A DNA stretch of 11,841 nucleotides from an uncultured Curtobacterium sp. (GTDB taxonomy: Bacteria > Actinomycetota > Actinomycetes > Actinomycetales > Microbacteriaceae), in contig CAJYIG010000231.1 in assembly GCA_913774725.1 (NCBI GenBank), positions 1-11,841 of the forward strand. The letters run 5' to 3'. The notes below the pieces were generated by a model. That model was not told the origin of the DNA and did not search any database. It saw nothing but the letters and a program-made list of their open reading frames with translations. Position 1 is the first letter of the stretch; every line of letters begins with the position of its first letter. Shown piece by piece: positions 1-5,881 of this stretch. Both the position numbers and the translations under genes were made by a program.

Positions 1-22
1 GGGAGACGGAGCGGCGACGGCC

Positions 23-56
23 GGGAGGCACGGCGCGGGCCCGCCACGCGCCTCCC
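23..56. repeat. GC-rich imperfect hairpin, REP-like or terminator
   Basis: Outer arms GGGAGGC (23-29) and GCCTCCC (50-56) are perfectly complementary. An inner pair, GGCG (32-35) and CGCC (42-45), closes a six-base loop. It lies between the window edge and the first gene, so it could terminate a gene to the left. The right arm and its flank (47-63) recur with one mismatch at 9830-9846, which hints at a dispersed intergenic palindrome. There is no T tract, as is common in high-GC actinobacteria. The function is inferred. Confidence 0.4.
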
Positions 57-133
57 CTCCGCCAGACCCCCACCGCAGGGCGCGGGGCAGCGACGAGCCA
101 CGACCCTCCCGTCCGACTCCCTGCCGCGATTGG

Positions 134-145
134 ATGCGCGCGCAT
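134..145. promoter_or_regulatory. Palindrome ATGCG-CG-CGCAT upstream of LLM-1
   Basis: Perfect 12-bp palindrome whose last base is the first base of the -10 hexamer of the LLM-1 gene, so a bound protein would block RNA polymerase. The same architecture, ATGCG-N2-CGCAT, occurs at 10363-10374 just before the intact paralogue. This suggests a shared operator. No regulator gene for it is recognised in the window. Confidence 0.35.
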
Positions 146-150
146 AGACT
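145..150 (+). promoter_or_regulatory. -10 box TAGACT, leaderless start of LLM-1
   Basis: TAGACT matches the actinobacterial TANNNT -10 consensus. It ends six bases before the GTG at 157, so transcription should begin at or next to the start codon. There is no Shine-Dalgarno sequence, and no convincing -35 hexamer is visible. The match supports choosing GTG-157 as the start. Confidence 0.55.
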
Positions 151-156
151 CGGGCC

Positions 157-1179
157 GTGCGCGAACTCGGCTTCCTCTCCTTCGTCCCCAACCACGGCGG
201 CACCGCCGGCGCAGCAGCCGCGCTGGAGGACGGCCTGCGCCTGTTCGAGACGGCCGAGTCACTCGGCTACGGCACCGGCTGGGTGCGCGGGCGGCACTTC
301 GAGCCGTTCCTGACCAGCCCGATGACGTTCTTCGCGGCGGCCGCCCAGCGCACCAGCACGATCGGCTTCGGCACCGCCGTCCTCGGGATGCGCTACTAGG
401 ACACGATCCGCCTCGCCGAGGACGCCAGCACGGTCGACCTGCTCAGCGGCGGCCGGGTGCAGCTCGGCATCAGCACCGGGATCGCCGGGTACGGGCCGAT
501 CCTCGACCCGGTGTTCGGGGGCTCTGAGCGCAGCTTCCGCGACGAGGCCGAGGCCCGCGCGGCGCGGCTGCTCGAGGTCCTGCAGGGCGAGCCGCTCGGC
601 ACCGCCGGGAAGGGCTACGAGAGCATCCCCGCCGGCGCGGACCTGACGCTGCAGCCGCTCTCGCCCGGGCTGTGCGACCGCGTGTGGTGGGGCGGCGGCA
701 GCACGGGCACGGCGGTCCGCACGGCCGAGAAGGGCCTGCTCCTGCACTGCTCGACGCTCAACACCGAGGACACGGGCGCCCCCTTCGCGCAGGCGCAGGC
801 GGACCAGCTCACCGCGTACCGGGAGCGGTTCGCGGAGCTCCAGGCGGCGGGCGAGCACCCGGGCCGCACGCCGAAGGTCGCGGTGGGCAGGATCGTCGTC
901 CCACTGCTCGACGACCACGACCGCCGCGTGCACGAGGAGTTCCTGACCGGCTACGCGAGCGGCATGGACGACGAGGGCCGCCCCCTGAGCGGTCCGCCCT
1001 TCCGGTTCAGCAGGATCGTGTCGGGTGGCGTGGACGAGATCGTCGACGCGCTGGCCGCCGACCCGGCCGTGCAGTCGACCGACGAGCTCGTGATCACCCT
1101 GCCGGCGAACGGCGACGCCGCGGCGCACGAACGCATCCTGCGGATCGTCGCCGAGGAGATCGCCCCGCGGCTGGGCTGA
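157..1179 (+). pseudogene. LLM class flavin-dependent oxidoreductase, interrupted by in-frame TAG
   Basis: The frame opens at GTG-157 (protein begins MRELGFLSF) and would give about 340 residues, but codon 81 (397-399) is TAG. The same frame resumes at once and runs undisturbed to TGA at 1177-1179. The encoded family is the luciferase-like TIM-barrel monooxygenases, which use reduced flavin; the substrate is unknown. The intact paralogue at 10379-11410 reads MRYENP where this one reads MRY-stop-DTI, so a GAG to TAG change is the simplest explanation. Later conserved blocks are intact: DLLSGGRVQLGIS, DRVWWGGGS and STLNTEDTGAPF. Splitting the barrel at residue 80 should destroy function, and an internal GTG restart at 457 would lack the first strands. 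A recent nonsense mutation is likeliest; a sequencing error is possible. The frame shows no other decay. Confidence 0.85.
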
Positions 1180-1202
1180 CCGCGGTCGGGCTGACCGCGG
1201 TC
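1173..1202 (+). repeat. 15-bp tandem duplication across the LLM-1 stop codon
   Basis: Two back-to-back perfect copies of GGGCTGACCGCGGTC (1173-1187 and 1188-1202). The first copy contains the TGA stop of the LLM-1 frame. Each copy holds the 10-bp palindrome GACCGCGGTC, so the pair can also fold as a hairpin. It looks like a replication-slippage duplication of the gene end. Confidence 0.7.
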
Positions 1203-1249
1203 CGCGCCGACGACGAGGGCGTCCGGTCGGGGCTCGAGTCGGGTGGTGA

Positions 1250-1269
1250 GGTCCGACGAGCCCCGGACC
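1250..1269. terminator. Small hairpin downstream of LLM-1
   Basis: GGTCCG (1250-1255) pairs with CGGACC (1264-1269) around an eight-base loop, 71 bases past the LLM-1 stop. A short G/C stem without a T tract is a plausible but weak terminator for plus-strand transcripts. Confidence 0.3.
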
Positions 1270-1331
1270 GGATGACCATCTCGTCCCTGATCCGTACGGG
1301 ATGGTGAGCACACTCTTTCACTTCTCGAAGG

Positions 1332-1371
1332 ATTTGTCATCATGATGACGACCGCGGATGACAAATTGTCA
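1332..1371. promoter_or_regulatory. Nested palindromes in AT-rich island
   Basis: Three overlapping symmetric elements share TGTCA/TGACA half-sites. GTCATCATGATGAC (1336-1349) is a perfect 14-bp palindrome. ATTTGTCATC (1332-1341) is the exact inverted match of GATGACAAAT (1357-1366). TGACAA-A-TTGTCA (1359-1371) is a perfect 6-1-6 palindrome. Such stacking is typical of multi-site repressor operators or of alternative RNA stems. No normal gene starts within reach on either strand, so the target is unknown. Confidence 0.4.
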
Positions 1372-1392
1372 GGTAGTCGTCACAATCCCTGA
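1342..1392 (+). CDS. Possible 16-residue leader-like small ORF
   Basis: ATG-1342 follows the Shine-Dalgarno-like GAAGGA (1327-1332) with a nine-base gap and reads MMTTADDKLSGSRHNP before TGA at 1390-1392. The start and first codons lie inside the nested palindromes, so its RNA could switch folds. No family is recognised. In this setting a chance ORF is at least as likely. Confidence 0.15.
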   Translation: MMTTADDKLSGSRHNP

Positions 1393-1437
1393 TCAGACGG
1401 CAAAGGTACCCCCACAGACCTTTGTCCCCACAACGAC

Positions 1438-1471
1438 GAATGCGCCCCCGCGCGGACGCGGGGACGCATTC
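1438..1471. terminator. Strong stem-loop between convergent genes
   Basis: GAATGCG (1438-1444) pairs with CGCATTC (1465-1471). After one C/A mismatch, CCCCGCG (1446-1452) pairs with CGCGGGG (1457-1463) around a CGGA tetraloop. It is symmetric, so it could stop transcription from both sides. There is no T tract on either flank. Confidence 0.5.
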
Positions 1472-1574
1472 TGGACGCACCGGACTCGAAGGGGTTCCAC
1501 GACCGGATCAGGAGGCCGCTTCGCTCACACGACGAGCCCTCGGTGGTGCGCGCGCCGACGGTAACCAGCCGACT

Positions 1575-1608
1575 GGCGCGGGTTCATGCTACTGAACGAA
1601 CCCGCGCC
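1575..1608 (-). terminator. Terminator hairpin of the GH3 glucosidase gene
   Basis: GGCGCGGGTTC (1575-1585) and GAACCCGCGCC (1598-1608) form a perfect 11-bp stem with a 12-base loop. On the minus strand it begins about 15 bases after the glucosidase stop codon. Position and stem strength make it the natural end of that transcript; no U tract follows. Confidence 0.6.
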
Positions 1609-1623
1609 CGTGCGGAAATCGGC

Positions 1624-4110
1624 TCACTCCAGTTCGAGGGTCGCCGAACCCGCGAGGTCGGCGACGGACGCGCCGACGTGGAGCTCGAACGTCCCGGGCT
1701 CGTAGCGCCAGGCACCGTCCCAGTGCGCGAACGCCCGGGCCGGCACCTCGATCGACACCTCGGTGGACTCCCCCGCACCGAGTCGGACGGGCGCGAACCC
1801 GACGAGCCACCGCACCGGACGGTCGACCGCCGACTGCGCACGCGACGCGTAGACCTGCACGACGTGCTTCCCGGCGCGGTCACCGGTGTTCGCGACGGTC
1901 GCGGTGACGATCGCGGCGTCACCCTCGGTCACCGTGGGCGACGCGGAGACCCCGTCGATCGTCCAGGTGGTGTACCCGAGGCCGTGTCCGAAGGGGTAGG
2001 CGGGCTCGGTGCCGGCGCGCAGCCAGGCGCGGTACCCGACGTGCACGCCCTCGTCGTACGCGACCTTCCCGCCGACCGGCGTGACGTCCTGGACCGGGAC
2101 GTCGGCGAGGGCGGCCGGCCACGTGGTGGGCAGGCGGCCACCGGGCTCCGCGGCGCCGGTCAGCACGTCGGCGAGCGCGTTGCCGTACTCCTGCCCGCCG
2201 AACCAGGTCAGGAGCACCGCGGCGACGTCGTCCCGCCACGGCATCTCGACCGGCGAACCGGAGTTCACCACGACGACGGTGTTCGGGTTCACGGCGGCGA
2301 CGGCGCGGACCAGGTCGTCCTGGTGGCCGGGCAGTGCGAGCGACGAGCGGTCGTAGCCCTCGGACTCGACCTTGCTGTTCGTGCCGACGACGACGATCGC
2401 CACGTCGGCGTCGCGGGCCGTGGCGACGGCTGCCTCGATGAGCGCTGCGGGGTCGGCGTCGCTCGGCTCGGTGCCGAACTGGTAGGCGAGCACGCCGCCG
2501 AGCGCGTCGTCCTGCACGATGTCGTGCTCGATCCGGATCCCGAGCTGCTGCCCGGCCTCGACCGCCACCGGGACGGAGCGCGCCGGCGGGTTGAGGAACG
2601 CCGCGCCGAGCTGGTCACCCTCGACCGGGACGGTCTCGTCCAGCAGGAGTTCGCCGTCCACCCACATGCGGGAGCGACCCGCGGCGCCGATGCCGAGCCG
2701 CACGGTGCCCGTCGTCTCGGCGGTGTACGTGGTCGTGACGTCGAGTCGGTCGGACTCGCGGATCGGGGCGTCGCCGCCGAACCAGAACAGCGCGGTGGCA
2801 CGGCGGTCCTCGACGAACAGCTCCTCGCCGTCCTTGACGAACGCCACCCGGGCACCGGGCTCGCCCGTCGCGGGGTTCGTGATGCTCGACAGCGGGAACT
2901 CCGCGATGCCCTCCTGCACGACGGCGCCGATGGCGTAGTCCACCGTCGCGCCCGGGAAGGCCGCCCGGATGCCCTCGATGGGTGTCACCACGTGCTCCGG
3001 CACGACCGTCGCCGAACCGCCGCCCTGGGTGCGGGCCTGGTCGGCGTTGTGACCCAGGAGCGCGATCCGCGCCACGGCGGGGGCGTCGAGCGGCAGGATG
3101 CCGGAGTTCCGGACGAGGACTGTGCCCTCGGCCTCGGCCTCGCGGACGAACGCAACGCCGTCCTCGACGTGCACGGGCTCCGCCGCGACGGGCTCGAAGC
3201 CCTCGAGTGCACCGACGCGGGCGGCCAGGGTCAGGATCCGGCGGACCTTGCGGTCGATCGCCGCCAGCGGGACCTCGCCCGACTCGACCGCCTGCAGCAG
3301 CGGACCCTCGCTCCACCACGGGTTCGGGCCGGGCATCGCGACGTCCTGCGACGCCTTCGCCGAGTCCACCGAGCGGACACCGGTCCAGTCGGACACGACG
3401 ATGCCGTCGAAGCCCCACTCCGAGTTGAGCGGGGTCTCCAGCAGGTCGTTCTCCGACGCGGTGACGCCGTTGATCGCGTTGTAGGACGACATGACCGCCC
3501 AGGCGTGCGCCTCGGTCACGGCCTTCTCGAACGCGAGCAGGTACAGCTCGCGGAGCGCCCGGTCCGACACCTCGGTCGACGCGGTGAAGCGGTCGGTCTC
3601 GTAGTCGTTGGCGACGTAGTGCTTCGGGGTCGCGGCGACGCCGTTCTCCTGCACACCGTCGACGTACGACGCGGCGAGGTCGCCCGTGAGCACCGGGTCC
3701 TCGCTGAACGCCTCGAAGTGCCGTCCGCCCAGGGGCGACCGGTGCAGGTTGATGGTCGGGCCGAGCACGACGTCGACGCCCTTCCGGCGGGCCTCCACGG
3801 CGGCCGCTGCTCCGTAGCGCTTCGCGATCGCCCGGTCCCAGCTCGCCGACAGCGCGGTGGCGGACGGCAGGTTGAGCGACGGGTCGCGCTCGTCCCAGAC
3901 CTCGCCACGGACCCCGGACGGGCCGTCGGACATCAGGATGCGGCGGAGACCGATCTTCTCGACCGGCCAGGTCGTCCAGAAGTCGCGGCCCGTCAGCAGC
4001 TGGACCTTCTCCGCGGTCGTCAGCTGTCCGAGGAGCGCGTCGATGCGCTCGGCCAGCGGCGACGCGGCGGTCGGCCGGGAGGCGCGGGTGGTGTCGTCCA
4101 CGGTGGTCAC
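1624..4110 (-). CDS. Beta-glucosidase, glycoside hydrolase family 3 with PA14 insert
   Basis: 828-residue GH3 enzyme that removes terminal beta-glucosyl units by the retaining mechanism. The N-terminal TIM-barrel domain (about 20-300) has DGPSGVR (62-68), GRHFEAFSEDP (129-139) and the substrate-binding KHYVANDYETDR (163-174). Asp241 in VVSDW is the expected nucleophile. The second domain carries KVESEGYDR (580-588), where a Glu, probably Glu584, is the likely acid/base. A PA14-like insert spans roughly 385-545 (LGIGAAGRSRMWVDGELLLDE), and a fibronectin-III-like C-terminal domain follows from about 730. The order matches large PA14-bearing GH3 beta-glucosidases such as Kluyveromyces BglI. There is no signal peptide, so it should act in the cytosol on imported oligosaccharides or glycosides. 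Start: GTG-4110, ten bases after GAAGGG. It is divergent from a TetR gene with a shared operator. Exact sugar specificity cannot be read. Confidence 0.93.
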   Translation of the reverse strand: MTTVDDTTRASRPTAASPLAERIDALLGQLTTAEKVQLLTGRDFWTTWPVEKIGLRRILMSDGPSGVRGEVWDERDPSLNLPSATALSASWDRAIAKRYGAAAAVEARRKGVDVVLGPTINLHRSPLGGRHFEAFSEDPVLTGDLAASYVDGVQENGVAATPKHYVANDYETDRFTASTEVSDRALRELYLLAFEKAVTEAHAWAVMSSYNAINGVTASENDLLETPLNSEWGFDGIVVSDWTGVRSVDSAKASQDVAMPGPNPWWSEGPLLQAVESGEVPLAAIDRKVRRILTLAARVGALEGFEPVAAEPVHVEDGVAFVREAEAEGTVLVRNSGILPLDAPAVARIALLGHNADQARTQGGGSATVVPEHVVTPIEGIRAAFPGATVDYAIGAVVQEGIAEFPLSSITNPATGEPGARVAFVKDGEELFVEDRRATALFWFGGDAPIRESDRLDVTTTYTAETTGTVRLGIGAAGRSRMWVDGELLLDETVPVEGDQLGAAFLNPPARSVPVAVEAGQQLGIRIEHDIVQDDALGGVLAYQFGTEPSDADPAALIEAAVATARDADVAIVVVGTNSKVESEGYDRSSLALPGHQDDLVRAVAAVNPNTVVVVNSGSPVEMPWRDDVAAVLLTWFGGQEYGNALADVLTGAAEPGGRLPTTWPAALADVPVQDVTPVGGKVAYDEGVHVGYRAWLRAGTEPAYPFGHGLGYTTWTIDGVSASPTVTEGDAAIVTATVANTGDRAGKHVVQVYASRAQSAVDRPVRWLVGFAPVRLGAGESTEVSIEVPARAFAHWDGAWRYEPGTFELHVGASVADLAGSATLELE

Positions 4111-4120
4111 GATGGTCGGT

Positions 4121-4126
4121 CCCTTC
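4121..4126 (-). promoter_or_regulatory. Ribosome binding site GAAGGG of the GH3 gene
   Basis: GAAGGG on the minus strand lies ten bases before GTG-4110 and supports that start. With the -10 box at 4189-4184 it implies a leader of about 65-70 bases. Confidence 0.5.
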
Positions 4127-4174
4127 GTTGTGCGACGGGCGTCGGGGCATGACCTCCGCGCGCCCTCGTCGGCG

Positions 4175-4186
4175 GCTGACGTCAGC
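4175..4186. promoter_or_regulatory. Palindrome GCTGACGTCAGC at the GH3 transcription start
   Basis: Perfect 12-bp palindrome overlapping the downstream half of the proposed minus-strand -10 box (TACGCT, 4189-4184) and covering the expected transcription start near 4177. It may be a second regulator site for the glucosidase, distinct in sequence from the AAACCTA/TAGGTTT repeat. Chance is possible. Confidence 0.3.
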
Positions 4187-4189
4187 GTA
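4184..4189 (-). promoter_or_regulatory. -10 box TACGCT of the GH3 gene
   Basis: TACGCT on the minus strand fits TANNNT and is the same hexamer as the -10 of the divergent TetR gene. A -35 at normal spacing would fall at 4207-4212 (TACTCA, weak match), inside the 4197-4217 inverted repeat. Weak -35 elements are usual here. Confidence 0.45.
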
Positions 4190-4196
4190 GCAGGGA

Positions 4197-4217
4197 AAAC
4201 CTATCGTGAGTAGGTTT
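4197..4217. promoter_or_regulatory. Operator AAACCTA-N7-TAGGTTT between GH3 and TetR genes
   Basis: Perfect 7-bp inverted repeat with a seven-base spacer, in an A/T-rich patch between divergent promoters. It covers the spacer and -35 region of the minus-strand GH3 promoter, and its right arm overlaps the -35 position of the TetR promoter. The dyad size suits a TetR-family dimer. The likely reading is that the adjacent TetR protein binds here, repressing itself and the glucosidase until a glycoside signal arrives. Confidence 0.7.
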
Positions 4218-4237
4218 CTCGGCTCCGGAACGGGCGG

Positions 4238-4243
4238 TACGCT
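4238..4243 (+). promoter_or_regulatory. -10 box TACGCT, leaderless start of TetR gene
   Basis: TACGCT ends six bases before ATG-4250, and no Shine-Dalgarno sequence precedes the ATG. The transcript should therefore begin at the start codon. Confidence 0.6.
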
Positions 4244-4249
4244 CGCGCC

Positions 4250-4852
4250 ATGGCACGACGGGGTTCGTACGCGAAGGGCATCGCGAAGCGCGAGGAGATC
4301 CTCACGGTCGCGCTCGACCTCGTCGCACGGCAGGGGTTCCGGCGGACGAGCATCAAGGACATCGCCGACGCGGTCGGGCTCACCCAGGCCGGGCTGCTGC
4401 ACTACTTCGACTCGAAGGACGACCTCTGGGTGGAGATCCTCCGCCGTCGCGACGAGGTCGACCTGGCGCACGACTGGGGCACCACCGCCGAGGACCCCGG
4501 CGCGTTCCTCGCCGCGATCGTCCGGCACAACACCGAGGTCCCCGGCCTCGTGCAGATGTTCGTGAACCTGTCCGCCGCCGCCGCGACCGACGCCGAGCAC
4601 CCCGCGCACGGGTACTTCCGCGAGCGCTACGAGCGCAGCCGAGACGACTTCGCCCGGGACTTCCGGGCCATGCAGCAGGACGGTCGACTCCGCACCGACG
4701 TGGACACCGAGCAGCTGGCGAGCGTGCTGCTGGCCATCTCGGACGGCATGCAGATCCAGTGGCTCTACGACCCGTCGCGGGACATGGCCGAGCACGTCGA
4801 GCTCGTCGCCCGACTGGCGGTCGCGCAGTCGGTGACCACCGCCTCCGCCTGA
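4250..4852 (+). CDS. TetR/AcrR-family transcriptional regulator of the glucosidase locus
   Basis: 200 residues, usual TetR length. The N-terminal DNA-binding domain (about 12-60) reads REEILTVALDLVARQGFRRTSIKDIADAVGLTQAGLLHYFDSKDDLW, with the helix-turn-helix at about 34-53 and the typical GLLHYFDSKDDL end. The C-terminal ligand and dimer domain is all-helical and divergent, so the effector cannot be named. It is divergent from the GH3 gene, and the shared 139-bp gap holds a TetR-sized inverted repeat. A role as repressor of the glucosidase and of itself is inferred from this. The start is set by the leaderless promoter. The following epimerase gene, 138 bases on, has its own Shine-Dalgarno sequence and may be separately transcribed. 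Confidence 0.92.
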   Translation: MARRGSYAKGIAKREEILTVALDLVARQGFRRTSIKDIADAVGLTQAGLLHYFDSKDDLWVEILRRRDEVDLAHDWGTTAEDPGAFLAAIVRHNTEVPGLVQMFVNLSAAAATDAEHPAHGYFRERYERSRDDFARDFRAMQQDGRLRTDVDTEQLASVLLAISDGMQIQWLYDPSRDMAEHVELVARLAVAQSVTTASA

Positions 4853-4906
4853 GCGCCGACCCGCCGCGGACCCTGCGCACCGTGCTGCGCCGCCCGGACA
4901 GGTACC

Positions 4907-4919
4907 ACCAGGGCCTGGT
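4907..4919. promoter_or_regulatory. Palindrome ACCAGG-G-CCTGGT upstream of the epimerase gene
   Basis: Perfect 6-1-6 palindrome in the 138-bp gap between the TetR and epimerase genes. One central base rules out a simple hairpin, so an operator reading is favoured. A second inverted pair, GGTCCC (4917-4922) and GGGACC (4945-4950), overlaps it. Target unknown. Confidence 0.25.
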
Positions 4920-4990
4920 CCCGACGCGGCGTGCACGGCAGGATGGGACCCGGCCGACCAGGCCGTCCGACGACGATGTGGAGTGACGCG

Positions 4991-5857
4991 ATGACGCGTG
5001 TTGTGGTGACCGGAGGCAGCGGCAAGCTCGGACGGGCGGTCGTCCGCGACCTCGACGAGCACGGGTACGACGTCGTCCTGCTCGACCGGGTGCCCTCCCC
5101 CGACAAGCCCGAGCGGGTGCCGTTCGTCCGCATCGACCTGAGCGACTACGGCCAGGTCCTCGGCGCACTGACCGGCATCGACGACCGCTACGACCGCGTC
5201 GACGCCGTCGTGCACCTCGCGGCCGTGCCCGCACCCGGCCAGGTGCCCGACGTGGCACTGATCACGAACAACGTCACCGCGTCGATCAACGTCTTCCACG
5301 CCGCCCGGGTCGCACGCATCAAGAACGTCGTGTGGGCGTCGAGCGAGACCCTGCTCGGCATCCCGATGGGTGAGCACCACCCGCCGTACCTGCCCGTCGA
5401 CGAGGAGTTCGCGGTCCGACCGCAGTCGTCGTACTCGCTCGGCAAGGCCGTCGAGGAGGAGATGGCCCGCCACTTCACCCGGTGGGACCCGGAGCTGAAG
5501 ATGATCGGGCTGCGGTTCTCGAACGTGATGGACGAGACCGACTACCCGTCCTTCCCGTGGGACGCCTCGCCGGAGGCCAAGACGTTCAACCTGTGGTCGT
5601 ACATCGACTCCCGCGACGGGGCGCAGGCGGTGCGGAAGTCGCTCGAGGCCGAGCTCACCGGGTTCGAGGCGTTCGTCATCGCGAGCCCCGACACCGTGAT
5701 GGACACCCCGACGATCGAGCTCGTGGAGCAATTCGTGCCGGACATCGAGCGCCGCACGGACATCGACGGGACGAGTTCGCTGCTGTCGAGCGAGAAGGCC
5801 CGCGAGTTCCTCGGCTACGCGCCCGAGCACTCCTGGCGGGACCACCGCTTCCGCTGA
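4991..5857 (+). CDS. NAD-dependent epimerase/dehydratase family oxidoreductase
   Basis: 288-residue extended short-chain dehydrogenase with a Rossmann fold. TGGSGKLG (7-14) is the dinucleotide-binding loop. Asp32 at the end of the second strand favours NAD over NADP, though Arg33 follows it. The catalytic YxxxK is Y148-SLG-K152, with Ser117/Ser118 (WASSET) as the active-site serine. The shape resembles nucleoside-diphosphate-sugar epimerases and uronate dehydrogenases; the substrate cannot be fixed from sequence. Start: ATG-4991, chosen because GGAG (4980-4983) precedes it by seven bases and the protein then begins directly with the first beta strand. An in-frame ATG at 4931 would add 20 residues unlike the family. 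The gene lies 25 bases from the convergent methyltransferase gene, with no clear terminator between them. A sugar-related role beside the glucosidase is possible but unproven. Confidence 0.88.
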   Translation: MTRVVVTGGSGKLGRAVVRDLDEHGYDVVLLDRVPSPDKPERVPFVRIDLSDYGQVLGALTGIDDRYDRVDAVVHLAAVPAPGQVPDVALITNNVTASINVFHAARVARIKNVVWASSETLLGIPMGEHHPPYLPVDEEFAVRPQSSYSLGKAVEEEMARHFTRWDPELKMIGLRFSNVMDETDYPSFPWDASPEAKTFNLWSYIDSRDGAQAVRKSLEAELTGFEAFVIASPDTVMDTPTIELVEQFVPDIERRTDIDGTSSLLSSEKAREFLGYAPEHSWRDHRFR

Positions 5858-5881
5858 CCGGACGCCAGGCGCGGCGCGCGC

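Larger units (their letters stand above)
1180..1623. other. Gene-free stretch between convergent genes
   Basis: These 444 bases separate the ends of LLM-1 and the glucosidase. No convincing protein gene of normal length is present. From left to right it holds half of a 15-bp tandem repeat, a small hairpin (1250-1269), an AT-richer island (1301-1400 is 48% G+C by hand count) with nested palindromes, a 7-bp inverted repeat CAAAGGT/ACCTTTG (1401-1407 and 1418-1424), a strong stem-loop (1438-1471) and the likely glucosidase terminator (1575-1608). The compositional dip could be a remnant of inserted DNA or the control region of a lost gene or small RNA. Confidence 0.6.

Noticed and set aside
457..1179. 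Downstream part of LLM-1 as an independent 240-residue gene
   Set aside because: It begins in the middle of a conserved TIM-barrel block (GGRVQLGIS), has no proper start context and is in frame with the upstream fragment.
1480..1510. tRNA-like T-arm (minus-strand TTCGAGTCC)
   Set aside because: The flanking five-base arms do not pair, and no acceptor, D or anticodon stems are found around it.
1358..1564. A 68-codon plus-strand ORF in the gene-free stretch
   Set aside because: No Shine-Dalgarno sequence, no recognisable motif, runs through two hairpins, and composition changes midway. Not gene-like.
1543..4152. A plus-strand 869-codon frame antisense to the glucosidase
   Set aside because: Low-complexity Arg/Asp/Val-rich sequence with no motif. 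The minus strand holds the full GH3 enzyme with its catalytic residues.
2615..5845. A minus-strand open frame of more than 1000 codons across the glucosidase, TetR and epimerase genes
   Set aside because: Its translation is an Arg/Gly/His-rich string without domain motifs, out of frame with or antisense to three recognisable genes. It is a by-product of high G+C.
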